Of a DNA stretch of 64,000 nucleotides, positions 50,437-62,500 are shown one piece after another; the stretch's first letter is position 1; each line of letters starts with the position of its first letter. Below the pieces are notes generated by a model, which was given only the letters and a program-made list of their open reading frames with translations, ran no database searches and had not been told where the DNA came from. Source of the DNA: Limanda limanda (Eukaryota > Chordata > Actinopteri > Pleuronectiformes > Pleuronectidae); contig NC_083653.1 of assembly GCF_963576545.1 (NCBI RefSeq), positions 19,743,639 through 19,807,638 of the forward strand, read 5' to 3'. Position numbers and translations under genes: made by a program.

Positions 50437-51259
50437 TATTTTGACAATTTTTTGGACCGTCCTCACTTTCTGATGCACCTTTAACTTGAAGGGACTTGGT
50501 TTTATGCTCATGGTTCACCTCATTTCAGCATTCACCTCATTTCCCCTCTGTGTCTTTTCTGTATCCACTCCCTGCTGTGTCTTTTTTGTCCCCAGTTTTT
50601 CTGTCTCCCTGTCCATAGCATAAGACCGCCACCTTCGTGGACCATGTTGACCATAAAGGCCGTACCAAAATGGGTCTGTTCTACAGAGGATTGATCAGCG
50701 TCACTAGGTCTTCCTACTCTTGGTTGAGTTCAAACTTGATACTCAAACATTGGACGTCTCGTGCAAGCGCCATTACCTCTTTGTCATGAATCTTTTGATA
50801 GTTTGGGACTGGAAGAATCCACCTGATGAAGTATTTGTTTAACGGGGATATAGGGACGTATTAGTTCACAGCATCTGAAGGAGCCTTGGAAATGGGACAG
50901 TCTAGTCCAGCCAGTGGGACATAATTGGTCTTCAAATGCAGCCCTGGAATTGAGACACAGGTTGTGTGTGTTTGTGCTACTAGACACGGTCACCTGGTTG
51001 CAAATTCACCTGCACCCCTGCGTCTCATCACTTAGTAGCTTCTGTATTAAAAGCAGCTTCAGGTCAATGGTCCAGCCATCTCAGTCGTCTGCAACTTCCA
51101 GCTCTGTTCCTCTTATCCAACCTGCCCAGTCGTCTCCAGTCTGCCTCACATGTCTCTTACCACCTTTAAGAACCCCCATCCCCAACCAACCCGCTTACCT
51201 TAGACAACCTTTGTGTCACACCCTGTGCTTTCGACTTGTTGTCTTTAATATTGACACTT
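50437..51259. other. gene-free stretch
   Basis: A Ser/Pro-rich frame at 51,060-51,240 may be part of the retroelement relic that follows. Not a supported gene. Confidence 0.4.
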
Positions 51260-51556
51260 GGTAGTTTTCAGGTCCTTTTCTCCTTTATTTCCCTCTTTGT
51301 CTGACTCCGCCCAAATGTGATTCACCTGTTTCCAATTGTCTTTCCCTCTTTTGTGTCTTAGGTCTTTGTCCCTCACCTTGTCGCAGTTTGTCTCGTGCCT
51401 CTGATGTCCGCTACCGATCCTACAGTGCTTTTCTGTGTATTTATTATTGGACTTTTAGTTTTGATCCTTTTACCTCATGTTTTTGCGTTGTCTTTGAGTC
51501 GAGCATTTGAGTCCTGAATTTTCCCCTCAAGTTGTAATAAAATAACTTTAACTGCC
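51260..51556 (+). mobile_element. retroelement 3' end-like repeat
   Basis: A pyrimidine-rich stretch with GTGATTCACCTGTTTCCAAT, GTCTTTCCCTCTTTTGTGTC and TTGTAATAAAATAACTTTAA resembles the polyadenylated end of a teleost retroelement. No coding domain is recognised. Confidence 0.4.
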
Positions 51557-52884
51557 TATTGTGTCCTTTCCTGTGTTCTGCTCCTTGGGTCCAAAATTGA
51601 AGTGGACTCCACATCTAGAGAATAAATTATGTCAATGTGTCCCCAAAAAGATGGTGGTAAAAGTGTGTGTGTGTGCAGGCTGGCAGCGAATGACACAGAA
51701 GATGTGCATTGCCATGGCAACAAATGGACAGTTCACCCCGGGCAGCTCCCCTGTCCTCAGAGGGTTATGTGATTTCGTTCAACTCTATCGGCAGAGCCAC
51801 CTCCAAACATCCCATTTACTTGGCACATCCAGGACACGTGTGATGTACGACTGAGGTCAGATCACACTGTTACAGTAGATTAAAAAAATGGAATGAGTTT
51901 TTCCTGTCTTGCAGTCTTTGATGAAGTGTGAGCAAAGGTGAACTCCTCAATATTTTCACAATAGCAATAGATGCAATAACTTTGTATAATGTGAAAGGTG
52001 TCACAGGTGGCAGTAGAGAGACTTATGCTTATGGTTTTTGCTGTGTTTGCTCATGACCTAATTTCCTGCCACAAAACAAAACTGTGATCGAAACCCCAAA
52101 CTAAACTGAACTCTTCAGAACTGTGTGTCTATAAGTGTTTTCTGATCCGATGGTCTTTTGGAAGATTTTCAAAAAGAAAACATTTCCTTCTACAACCATT
52201 CCTTCCACTTTTAATACAGAAAAACACAAACTAAAGGTATGAATGGGTTTAATGATTTTTAACAAAGTACCTGCCTAAAAGAATGGATCCATTTGCACTT
52301 ATAAGGTTATTTAATGTTTTGTTTGGTAATATCCATGCATTATTCACTTTTTGTACGAAATTTTGTGAAAACTAGTTTGCCTTTCTACTAATGATTGTGG
52401 TTACTCTTTGATCTGAACCATGTAGTATGGAGGGGTGTCGTTTTGACAGATGTTTATCATTGCTTTAATATTAATTGCCTTATTGCTTATTACAACATTA
52501 ACTCATTTGATTGAATTGCCTTCAGTTCCCTTCAATTCCCTTAAGCTAGCCTGAGAAACATTGGAAAAATAATCTGTTCACTTCCTGTGAGACTTGAACA
52601 AAGCTGTCTTTGAACATCAGAACACCGATATCTGTAGATTATTAAATGTATTCTCTTTGCCTGCTCAGGGTCAGACCTCCTGATACACTGTAGGTGTTGG
52701 AGCTCTGTCCCTCTCCAGCTGGGAAAAGATTTTTCTCTGAAACTTTCAAATATGAATTTCCACCTCAGGTGGTTTTCTTCCAAAGAACATGAACCCTGCA
52801 CCAAAGATCAGGATTTGCATTGTGCATTATGCAAGTGGTTAAGCTTCGACAAAAAAAGGTTAAGTCATTTAAGTGGCATTAGAC
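51557..52884. other. gene-free stretch
   Basis: Spacer between the two dispersed duplicates; nothing recognised. Confidence 0.5.
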
Positions 52885-53350
52885 ATGAAAATGGAAAGTG
52901 TCAGTGAGATAGAGTGCAGGCTCATGGCTGCTTCCTGGAGGCTGGAACCACCAGAGTAAACTTAGTTTGTATCTAAAATCTGCAAAAATACCTGCAGAAA
53001 ATATGTTGTTGTTCCGATTTGTCCAGCACTATGACTCACACAGTGCAACACTGACAGTGACTCTAGTTCCACAACTGAGTCACATTAAGAGTTACACTGT
53101 TCCTCTTAAAGGTTTCTATATCTGAAAACCCATCTTGATGGAAATTTCACCTAATAGTTTTCTGAATATGTCATCAACAGCACCACAGCTGTGGTGCTAA
53201 ACATGATGAGGTATGAATATCACATTTCAAGTTTCATATCCCCGGGCCCTCAATTAACCACAAAAATAAACAATAAAAGAAGCTTTCTCTGAATCTGCTG
53301 TGGTTGGATTGATCATGTCGGCTAAAGCAAACAACATAGAAAGATAGTTT
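52885..53350 (+). repeat. dispersed duplication, copy 2
   Basis: A diverged copy of 49,923-50,436, differing by scattered substitutions and small indels. It contains a perfect 20-bp palindrome at 53,179-53,198 that copy 1 lacks. Confidence 0.9.
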
Positions 53351-54609
53351 TAATTTGAGTATTTATTATTTTATTCTGATCCACGCTGGCAAAAAAAGTA
53401 AGCAAACCTGCATTAATGTGTAAATTTGACTTAAAAATAATCAAATCACTATATAAGTGAAATTATGACCAAACACACAAGTGTATCGTTATTGTCAACC
53501 AACATTTTATCAAGCTATTTTCAGTGTAGGTTTGAACAGTTGTTTCTTGTTTAGCCTTGACAGTGACAAACAGATTTACCAGCAATTTAAAGCACAATGA
53601 CACGTCTGTTGCATTGAAATTGCATTGGAGCAAATTAAATGAATTTAAAGATAAAATGCTAACTTCTCATAAAACCGAAACATGTGGTAAGTATATAAAA
53701 AAATTTAATTTAGTAATTTATCTATTTTATGATGAACCAAACACATCAGCTATACAGTAGCTACAGTATGTGGGTGTGAACACTGCTAGATTTCTCTGCA
53801 GCAGAAAGGCAGAGGGAGTTATATCGTGGAAAAGAGCTCCATCTTGTGGCAGCAGGACCTCATATATAAAGGATGAGATGAAAACTTGGATCTAAGAGAC
53901 AATTTAATGTGAACTACCAGCATTAAGATTGAGATGCTGAAATGTGACCACGCATTGATCTCCACATCCAGTTTGCGTTTATATATAATATTGTGATGAC
54001 CCGTCCTGACGGAGCTCTCACTTCCTGTTTTATTTTAATTTTTCACTCTCTCTGTTCATGAACTCAAGTTTCACTTCCTCTAATTTTACCAAAAAGGACC
54101 CACATTTGTTTTGGGGTCATATGTGCCACCTCAAAAGTGGGATTCTTAAGGCTCACATCCATTTTATTCGGTCTGCAAGAGGCCCAGAGGAGCTGCATCA
54201 TTGTCGGTAGTGGCACAAATACGTATGCTATGTGATTTTCTGCATTCTTGCATGTGTGAGGGAAGGGTGAACTTAGGAAGGTGGTTGGGGGGGAGGCCAG
54301 GTTCGTCTGCTTCAGGCGAAGGTGGAGTTTATAGTTGCTACCCGAACTAAGCTTTTCCCTTATTCAGCCATGGCTGGTAACTTTAGCGGCTTCTGTAAAA
54401 CATTCTCTGTGGCCTCACATCTAACTGACCTGCTATGTCCGAGAGTGACCGTTAAATGGGCTCAGGCTGTTCTTCCAGAGGAAAATTCTGATGGAACAAG
54501 TCTTCCAATCTCTTATTTTCTAAAGAAACTTGATTGTCATCAGAGTGGAACCAGACGTGACTTTGTTAACCTACAAATGAACTAAAGCCACAGACAGAAA
54601 CAGGAAAAA
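53351..54609. other. gene-free stretch downstream of lbr
   Basis: Nothing recognised. An 87-codon plus-strand ORF at 54,322-54,585 has no domain similarity. Confidence 0.5.
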
Positions 54610-54628
54610 AGAGAAAATACTGTAAATC

Positions 54629-54634
54629 TTTATT
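54629..54634 (-). terminator. candidate lbr polyadenylation signal
   Basis: The minus strand reads AATAAA, with a GT-rich element downstream near 54,580-54,600. It is the best-formed signal between the lbr stop and the next intergenic region, but it is not unique on this strand. Confidence 0.4.
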
Positions 54635-55765
54635 TTATGCTGCAACATTTGTACAGGTGGGCGTTTAGATTAATCTTCACTGAGCTTCACTTCTCATTCA
54701 CTAGTGTCAAATATTACAATACATCCTGGTCTCTACTCAGACCAAACCAGAGAGAGTAGCTTTACCTCCATAACATGAAGAAGACAATCACCATAATGTG
54801 TCCTGGGCTCTAGAGCGTGGTGGCATCTGAAGTATTCAACTCTTTTTACTCTGGCCAGGAAGGTGTTGACCATTAAACAATTTGTTTTTTTTGTAAATGC
54901 ATTTTGGTGAAATGCCCAGAAACTTGGCAAATCTATGTGTCAACATAACTATAGTGGTCAAATTGAAAGTTAACTTAAAAAAAGAAAGCAACATTAAATA
55001 TCTACTGAGAAACATCACTACTTTCAATTCTTTGACTCAAAATAACATGGTTTAGAAATGTATATTTACAGGGAATTCAGTCAGCACAGCATAAAAAAAA
55101 TACTACCTAAGCATAGTTCAGAAATTGCTACTTGTGTATCTACAGCTGCACAGGCTTAAAAATACTTTTTTTTGGGTTTGCACATGCACAGGTTATAATG
55201 TTAACAGTTCACAGCACTGCATATTGTCACAGTCTAAATATGGCCTAGCTAGTTAGAGCTGAAACGGGTCAAAACCAAATTCACGTGACAGTGGTTGGAA
55301 GTCGACCAGTTCATTAAGCTCCAGAAACTAGCAGGACAGAAATACAGATGTTCATCAATGCTACACAAACGCAGGAAGTAATGGAGACAAAATAAAAGCA
55401 GTTTGGAATTTCGTAATGAAAGCGTGACACATCTGTGATATTTTTCCTCTGTTCAGCAGATATGTCACACTCTTAATTACACACACTGCCCCAAAGAGGA
55501 CAGATGAGGGAGAGCTGGACACTGAGGGAACCTGAGGTAGCAAAGCCCAAATCAAATTCACTTTGGAAGCACTGATAAAAAAGAAAAACAATGCCTCACA
55601 AATTAGTGCATTTTTTTCTTGAGACCTCATCATTTAAACATTTTACACTCTGGAGTCAAAGCTACTCGATAAAACTATTCACAACAAAATGATCATGACA
55701 AAACTTTCCTAGTTCAACTTTCTTAAACAAGTTCTGGGTCCTGAGAAATATGATTCTAGTTCCAA

Positions 55766-56095
55766 CCAGTGACTGTATACAAAGATGGCCGACGTGACAG
55801 CTCCTCAAAAAGTGAAGCCGTGTGCACCTGGGGCGCCCTCTAGTGGCTAGCTACATTACGTGTCATAAACCTCCACATTGGCAAATGTAAAATGGACTAA
55901 ATTAAAAAGAAAGCACACGTCAAATAAAGTTTCCTCAAAGATGTTTCTGTCACACTGGTGTTTCTGATGTTTTGTTTTAAATGGTCATTTGATGCTTTCT
56001 GATCACTGCTAATAGTTGCTATACTATTTTGTCTTCATTTTTACAGCGTGGGAGGAAGTGGCGACAAGTCGTCCGTCTTTATATATAGTCACTGG
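55766..56095. mobile_element. MITE within the putative lbr 3' UTR
   Basis: The terminal 28 bp at each end are inverted repeats of each other with four mismatches; both begin CCAGTGACT. The internal sequence (AGATGGCCGACGTGACAGCTC, GCGCCCTCTAGTGG) is of a repeat type frequent in percomorph genomes. It encodes no protein. Confidence 0.75.
55833..55846 (-). promoter_or_regulatory. CTCF-type motif inside the MITE
   Basis: The minus strand reads CCACTAGAGGGCGC, which fits every position of the vertebrate CTCF core (CCASYAGRKGGCRC). Occupancy cannot be judged from sequence. Confidence 0.55.
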
Positions 56096-56528
56096 ATCCA
56101 ATTTACAGATAATAAAAAAAGGATGCATTTTCAATAACACCCATGACACTATACACAAGCTGTAAAATTATAGGAGGGTATACAACATTATTCATAAAAA
56201 CAAAGATGATGCTGTCATTTTGAATATCAGAACAAAGTGTAAAACTTACCAGTATAAGTATGCAGGTGGTGTGTTATTCTCCCAAGTATTAAAACAACAG
56301 TGTATATACAAATATATACATCCTAACAATACATTCCTAGCAGAGGCGTTTTGTTTTTCCCCACCAGTTTGCGAGATTTTAAAGCAATATATATTTTTTA
56401 GGTATTTTCTATTAAGAAAGGAACTTCTTCAAACAGTTCATACAACCAATGAGTATTTTTCTTCCACGTAAAACTTTAATGTACTGTGGCCTTCTCAGTC
56501 CAGAAAGATTAAGAAAAATTCTTTGTTT

Positions 56529-56549
56529 AAAAAAAAAAAAAAAAAAAAA
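56529..56549. repeat. A21 homopolymer
   Basis: A run of 21 A on the plus strand, poly(T) in the sense of lbr, so it is not the lbr poly(A) tail. Confidence 0.95.
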
Positions 56550-56654
56550 TTCTAAAAAGTCAATTAGTTCATTCATATTTGGAATTTTTTTTGGCGAGCC
56601 TTCAGATATTGGTTTAAAGAAAGGCCTCGGCTCGACTGTCCAGCTTCAGGCTCC

Positions 56655-56815
56655 TCAGTAGACACGGGGAATGATCCGGTAGCGAACAGTCCGGCAGTAC
56701 TCGTCCCACGCTGAGCCGTACTTCCTCCTGCAGTCTCTCATGTCACGGGAGTCTCGATGCACCAGCAGTATGATGAAGTAGATCATGTAGTACCACGGCA
56801 GGAGGTGGCTGAAGC
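56655..56815 (-). CDS. lbr: lbr terminal coding exon and stop
   Basis: The acceptor is CTCAG next to 56,815, and the stop codon TGA occupies 56,657-56,655. It encodes [40 protein letters not shown] and [13 protein letters not shown]. The KYG-AW-EYC...PYRI-P tail is the universal C-terminus of this reductase family. Transcription continues into a 3' UTR at lower coordinates. Confidence 0.97.
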
Positions 56816-59424
56816 CTGAGACAGAGGACAGAATAGAGAAATTAACCTGTATGTACATTTTTCTCTCATCTGTCCACGACAATAAGTTCAAGTTCTCCAA
56901 AAAAAATCAATCTCTACACTAATCTTTCATGGTTTCTAGTATGTTTAACTTTGTTTATACATTTTAGACCAGTGAACATCAGGAAGTGAAGGTGAAGAGG
57001 ATAAGACTCTTGAATCCTGAACAGTTTTGTTATTAAAATACCAGTTGTAGTTGAAAGCTGCCCTTGACAACGTTTCATTTCATATTTGATCTCAAAGCTT
57101 CGACTCACCACATGGCAGGGACCAGGCCAGAGCCATCATCAGGTCTCCCAGGTAGTTCGGGTGACGCACCACACCCCACCATCCAGAGACCAGGAGACTC
57201 TTCCCTGTCGCTGTGGGGATCGTTTTCAGATCTGGAGACACGAGAAAGACGAGAAGTTATAGTCGAGAAAAGTACGAAGACTCGGAAAAAAAGAGGGGAT
57301 TGTTATCCACAGTATTTGTTGTGCAATTTTATATGATATTTGCTGTTAATTATATATTTTGGGCCTTTTTATACAGAGTGTTTCATGCTGAAATTATAAG
57401 CACGCCAGGTTTTTGAAAATGCTGAATGTAATTATAATTGCTTCATTTCACCTCAGCTATATTCAGATACTGAATTTAAATATTATTGAGGCTTAAAAAG
57501 TTCTTGTTCATTAAAATCACACTGTAGCTCGTTTCCACCACCGTTGAGAACTCTGATTGAGGCTGATAGAGATATCAGACATAAGTGACTCTAATGACTG
57601 TTTCACCAGATTCATTTAGAAGAAAAGTAGTAGAAAAAAAACTTATCACAGGACCATGACATAGCCGTACACCTGCAGAGCAACTTACGGGACAGTTGGG
57701 GGTCTGATGGGTCTCTCCTGAAGGCGTTCTTCTCAGAGTTGGATTTCCTGAAGATGTAGAAGCCAAGGACTGAAAGAGTGAGAGACCAAGAGAAAACGTT
57801 AGCAAAACCACACAACCGCGGGGATACATATATATCCTCTCTACTTTTGAAATGAGAAAAATGTAGAGCCTGACCACAGAATTATTTATATCTTAATTAT
57901 CTTTAGCTTACATTTCTATGAGATCATTAAATGACAATATCAAAATATAAAGATAAGGCAACAGCAATGACAAGTCAACAGCGCTTTGTGACGCCAATAA
58001 TGTAAATCCTGAAGTCAGACAAACAGTAAACTCAGAACGAGGCTCTGCTCCTACTCACGTTTGAGTGTGATGATGGCTCCAACTGCTGGGAGGCTCAGTG
58101 AGTTGGGGTGGCTGACCAGGTAATAAGCCTGCAGGGTGTAAGTAAAGGGAACCCACACCAGATCCCCAAAAGCCAACATGAAGCCAAAGCCATCATGCAT
58201 CAAGTCCATGGTGGTCAGGATGGCCTCCTGGGAAAGACAGACACAATCAGCCATTATTCATTAGGTCTGAACACATGTGGTTTTATGCAGTAAGGTCCTT
58301 TATAGGATGTTTACCTGCCATTTTTAATGTTTTACTAAATAAACATCACATTTTGTCAGGCTTACCTCATTCCAGAGGCCGTCCACCACATAGAGCAGCA
58401 TGAAGACATTGACGAGGATCATGCTGTATGATGGAGCATCAAGATGGTGCAGCTTCATCTCAGCCAGAGCCAGTGCAAAGTTGATCAAGCACTGAAAACA
58501 ACCAGAGAAATGCATCATTGTCATCACTTCCGAATCATCCTGAGTGAGCTGTGTCAATTTGTGGAGATACAGATGAACAGAAAAACTACATGTGCATGTG
58601 TACTTCCTCAAATGTTTATGCTAAGGGCGATCAGTGCTGCCATGCAACCTGTCTGAGGTTACAAAGTATTTTGAATATGACCAGCCCTCTTAAAAAACGC
58701 AAAAGGTCGCATTTTCATCAACTCTACTATTAACATGTAACAAGTACATTTTGGCTGATTGTGTTATAGTGTTGGGGGATGTCACTTAGATTTGCTGTCT
58801 CATCTAGAATTCATTCAACTCTATAAATAATGACCCTAGGAACTGGCACTTAGAAAGATCTCTTCTCTCTCTCTTCTTCTCTATCTCTCACTGACACACA
58901 CACACCCACACACATAGACTGAGTTAAAACAACATAATTTCATGAAAACAAATGTGTATATTTGCACAGAGCAGAGAAGTAAGATGCCATCACACACATG
59001 CAACTAGGGCTGAACGATTTGGGGAAATAATCTAATTGCGATTTTTTTCCCCAATATTGCGATTGCGATTTAATATGCGATTTTTTATTTGATCCAATTT
59101 TTTTCCCCCAACAAAACGTAATGAATGATTTAAATATGACCAACACAATATTAGATACATTTAGTGTTAAATAATATTTAAAATTATAGGCTCCCAAGTC
59201 AGAAACATTTCACACAACTGAAACATAGAATTTGCCTCTACTATACTTTGAAAATATTTTGTAAAATCAAAGTAAATAAAGTTATAAATAAAAAACGGAG
59301 AAATGCACAGGCCACAAAGTCAAACAGTACAACTGCATGTATGAACAGTTTCCTGAAGTTAATGAAATGGTCCCACTCCTCAGACTGTGATTTTTAACCC
59401 TTTCGAACACAAGTCACGTAACAG

Positions 59425-59503
<79 letters not shown>

Positions 59504-62500
59504 AGCCACAACACAGCAGACATGAGGCGGTGTAAAGACCTGGCACATCCTGTTCATGTCCGGGTGGTCGTGCAGATGTACGGAGGCGCCGGGCCTCAGC
59601 AGGAAGACCCCCATACTGAACACCTCCGTCTCGCAGATGTGCGTGTAGGTGGCCGGGGGGCTCTGGAGCCCCGCCGCCCCGGAGCTCGGCTCGCCGCCCG
59701 GCTTGCTTTTCCGGGGAGCGATTTTCAGGTCCGCCGCCGGCACCGCGGTCACCAGCGAGATGAGCTCGCTCTATGTTTGCGCCACGTAGGTGACGCCGGC
59801 CTGCTTCGTTGTGTTGTCCCGCGGCATTCTGGCTGCGGCGGCAGCCCGGTGCGCTACTCTCGTTCGCACGTGATAATCGCGCACGTTGCGATTAGGAAAT
59901 CGCGTTTTATCATATCGCGATTAAATCGCAAATGCAATTAATCGTTCAGCCCTACATGCAACCATATCATAAATCTGAATTTGTTGGGGTGCAGTGTCCA
60001 AACATTTAGCATATCGCCCAACCCAGGTGTCCCATAAGAACTCACCCAACCGATCAGTCCAGGACGCATCTCACAGAAGAATTTCAGATCAAAGTCTTTA
60101 ATGCGAGGGTTGAGCTCATGTCCTTTGAAAAAGTCATAAACTACATTGCCTGGGGAAGGAAAACATGGACAGGAGGGAAAAATCTGAGTGTGCAAATTCA
60201 AAGCAGACAATTCAAAATAAAAAACAACACAACAGAATTATTTTGATTAGTGAGTTGTTTACTCTGGATGTTTCTGCTTACCAGAGTTTCCCCCCAGTGC
60301 CAGCTGCTCGGGGGCAGCGTAGCGTGAGCGGGCATACAGATAGACACTGAGCAGGACGGAGATCAGGAATGAAGCCACAGCGAGCTGCAGGAAGTGGCTG
60401 TGGATGTAGGTGAGGTCAACACCCTGGTGCACAGCTACTGCCACGGCTACGGCACTCACCATGATGGCAAAGAAACCTGTTAGCAAACAGAGCAAGTTAG
60501 ACACAAACATGGAGAACTGTAGGGAATGAAGAGTGGTAGTTAAACTCAAACAGCTTTAAATTAAATTAACAGAGACAAAATATATACTCAGATGGCAGTT
60601 TATTAGGTAAACCTATCTTAAGCTAATGTGGTCTAATAGTGTCATAAATACAACCTACATGGAGTTTAACTGTTCAGATTATATTGGCTGCAGTTGGAGT
60701 ACACTCATTGATATGAATGGGTAGGAGACACCTGTAAATACAGCTCCTTATATAAAACTGCAGCATAAATATATTTCAATCAACAACTCTTGAAAACAGT
60801 TTTCAAAAAGCAGAGCATTAGAACATGTTATAGTACTAAGGTTTTATAACTGGACAGTCATATTTGACTGTAACTTATAAACTGCCGACTAAGCATATAT
60901 TAAACACGTCAAAATTAATTTTAATCACCACAAATGTAGGCTTCAATCTGTAGTAATCATTTACAATAACACATGAGCCAGGGTTTTCCCCTGAGACTTA
61001 AGTGTGACAGTTACAGACGGTGAGCATTGCTTCACACAGCCTCACCATTGGTTCTGTACTTCAGCCTCTCCCCAGACCTCAGTGGCATTCCCTCGCTCAG
61101 CTAGAGAGACAGGAAGAAGATAATGACATTAACAGATGACAACATGTATTTTCATCATGTGAGGGTCACCCACTTACAGGAAATCACAAGCGCGATCACA
61201 CCCACTGAATATGGACCCACTCCATTATGACATTTTAGCTCACAGAAGGTGTAAATGCCAGAGCTCCACAGGATCCATTCACAGTTGGTCGACTGGAGTC
61301 ATGCTGCTTTCATACATGACCTGCAACCCTTAACTTTCTCACATGTTACCAGGTGGAGCTGTATGTGTGAACACAAATGTCTACATCAGTCGAACTGGAT
61401 ATTAAACTGTTAACTCTGCCAGCTTCGTAGATGTCTGTGAGATTGTCAGTTTTTGTAGAATTCAAAGCGCCAGTGGGCATGTAGATGATGTTACCCGTTC
61501 CTCATTGAAACCATATCAGAGTATTTCTATGTCTGAACTCAAACAATATCTAGTTGTTTGCTGTGGGAAAGAGCAACTCTGGATTTCATCTGGAAGTCAT
61601 ATGTAAACAGTCAGATCACAAGCTTCACTGAAACTCTTCATTTCATTCAAGTTTTTTTATTTTATCAACTTTTAATCTAAGAAAGTAAAACTTTAACTGA
61701 AACCCACAACAGAAAATGGGTGTATGGGTTTTATAATTTAGATTAGCACAGACTAATCTCATTTAGAGGAAGACATGACAGAGGACCTTGCTTTTTCCTT
61801 ATCAATAATCAAATTGGTGACCATGCCAGAGCGACTTTATTGAAGAAGTCATGCTCCAGTTCATGTATGTTTCCTGTATGGTCACACAAAAAAGTACAAA
61901 GTGGCTACATAGAGCTGCTCAACTATCACCTTGCCTAAGGCCAGTTCATAGTTTCTGCTCGACTATAACAAATGTACACCACACGCTTCTATTCATTCTA
62001 CAAACAAGGTGATGCATATGTGAACACGTGTTGTGTGCAACTGCTTCATAAGAATCGGACCAGCGGGAATTGAACAGTACAAACATACACATACTGGTAG
62101 GTCTGTCCCCACAGATGATAAAGAAAAGATCATTTCTGACCTGCAATGACCAGTTCAAATTTAAAATATACAGTCTAGAAGCGCATCAGACCATCTGAAG
62201 TGGTTTGTCTCATGATCCAGCAGAGGACGATCACTGTCAGCTTGACTTATTGCACGTCCTCTGGAGCCATCACTACAGTAAGTCAGTGATGTTAAGATGT
62301 GTTGTTATGTAGAGGGTGATGGCACCAACGCATCTGGAAAGGTTTTGGGTTTGAAACCGTAGATTGCAAAGTAACAATCACAGGTGACGCTGGTGTCTTT
62401 GTACCATGCAAGCTGAATTAGAATATATTCGAAAAATTTAGTGTCATGTAGAATTCCTTTAAATTTTTTTTGTTTTTGAACCGACAGCCCTACATACCGG

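Larger units (their letters stand above)
54610..56654 (-). other. lbr: inferred lbr 3' UTR
   Basis: No coding exon is seen between the lbr stop and 54.6 kb. A minus-strand AATAAA at 54,634-54,629 is followed by a TG-rich stretch (TGTCTGTGG) about 40 bases downstream, the arrangement expected of a cleavage site near 54,610. That would make a UTR of about 2 kb containing a MITE (55,766-56,095). A closer ATTAAA (near 56,476) could be used instead. This is inference; no transcript was available. Confidence 0.45.
59005..59954. mobile_element. hAT-like non-autonomous transposon carrying an ado fragment
   Basis: The ends are perfect 15-bp inverted repeats (TAGGGCTGAACGATT). The element is flanked by a perfect 8-bp direct repeat CATGCAAC (58,997-59,004 and 59,955-59,962). 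An 8-bp target duplication with such ends is characteristic of the hAT superfamily. The subterminal regions carry several copies of GCGATT and its complement. The centre holds a (GT)n tract (59,430-59,502) and a GC-rich block (about 59,537-59,880) that differs sharply in composition from the AT-rich surroundings. No transposase is encoded. It sits in the lbr intron between exons 60046-60149 and 58366-58491, in a gene otherwise intact. Confidence 0.88.

Noticed and set aside
59387..59941. 184-codon plus-strand ORF in the hAT-like element
   Set aside because: It is the antisense shadow of the ado fragment plus the GT tract. The ado match is on the minus strand.
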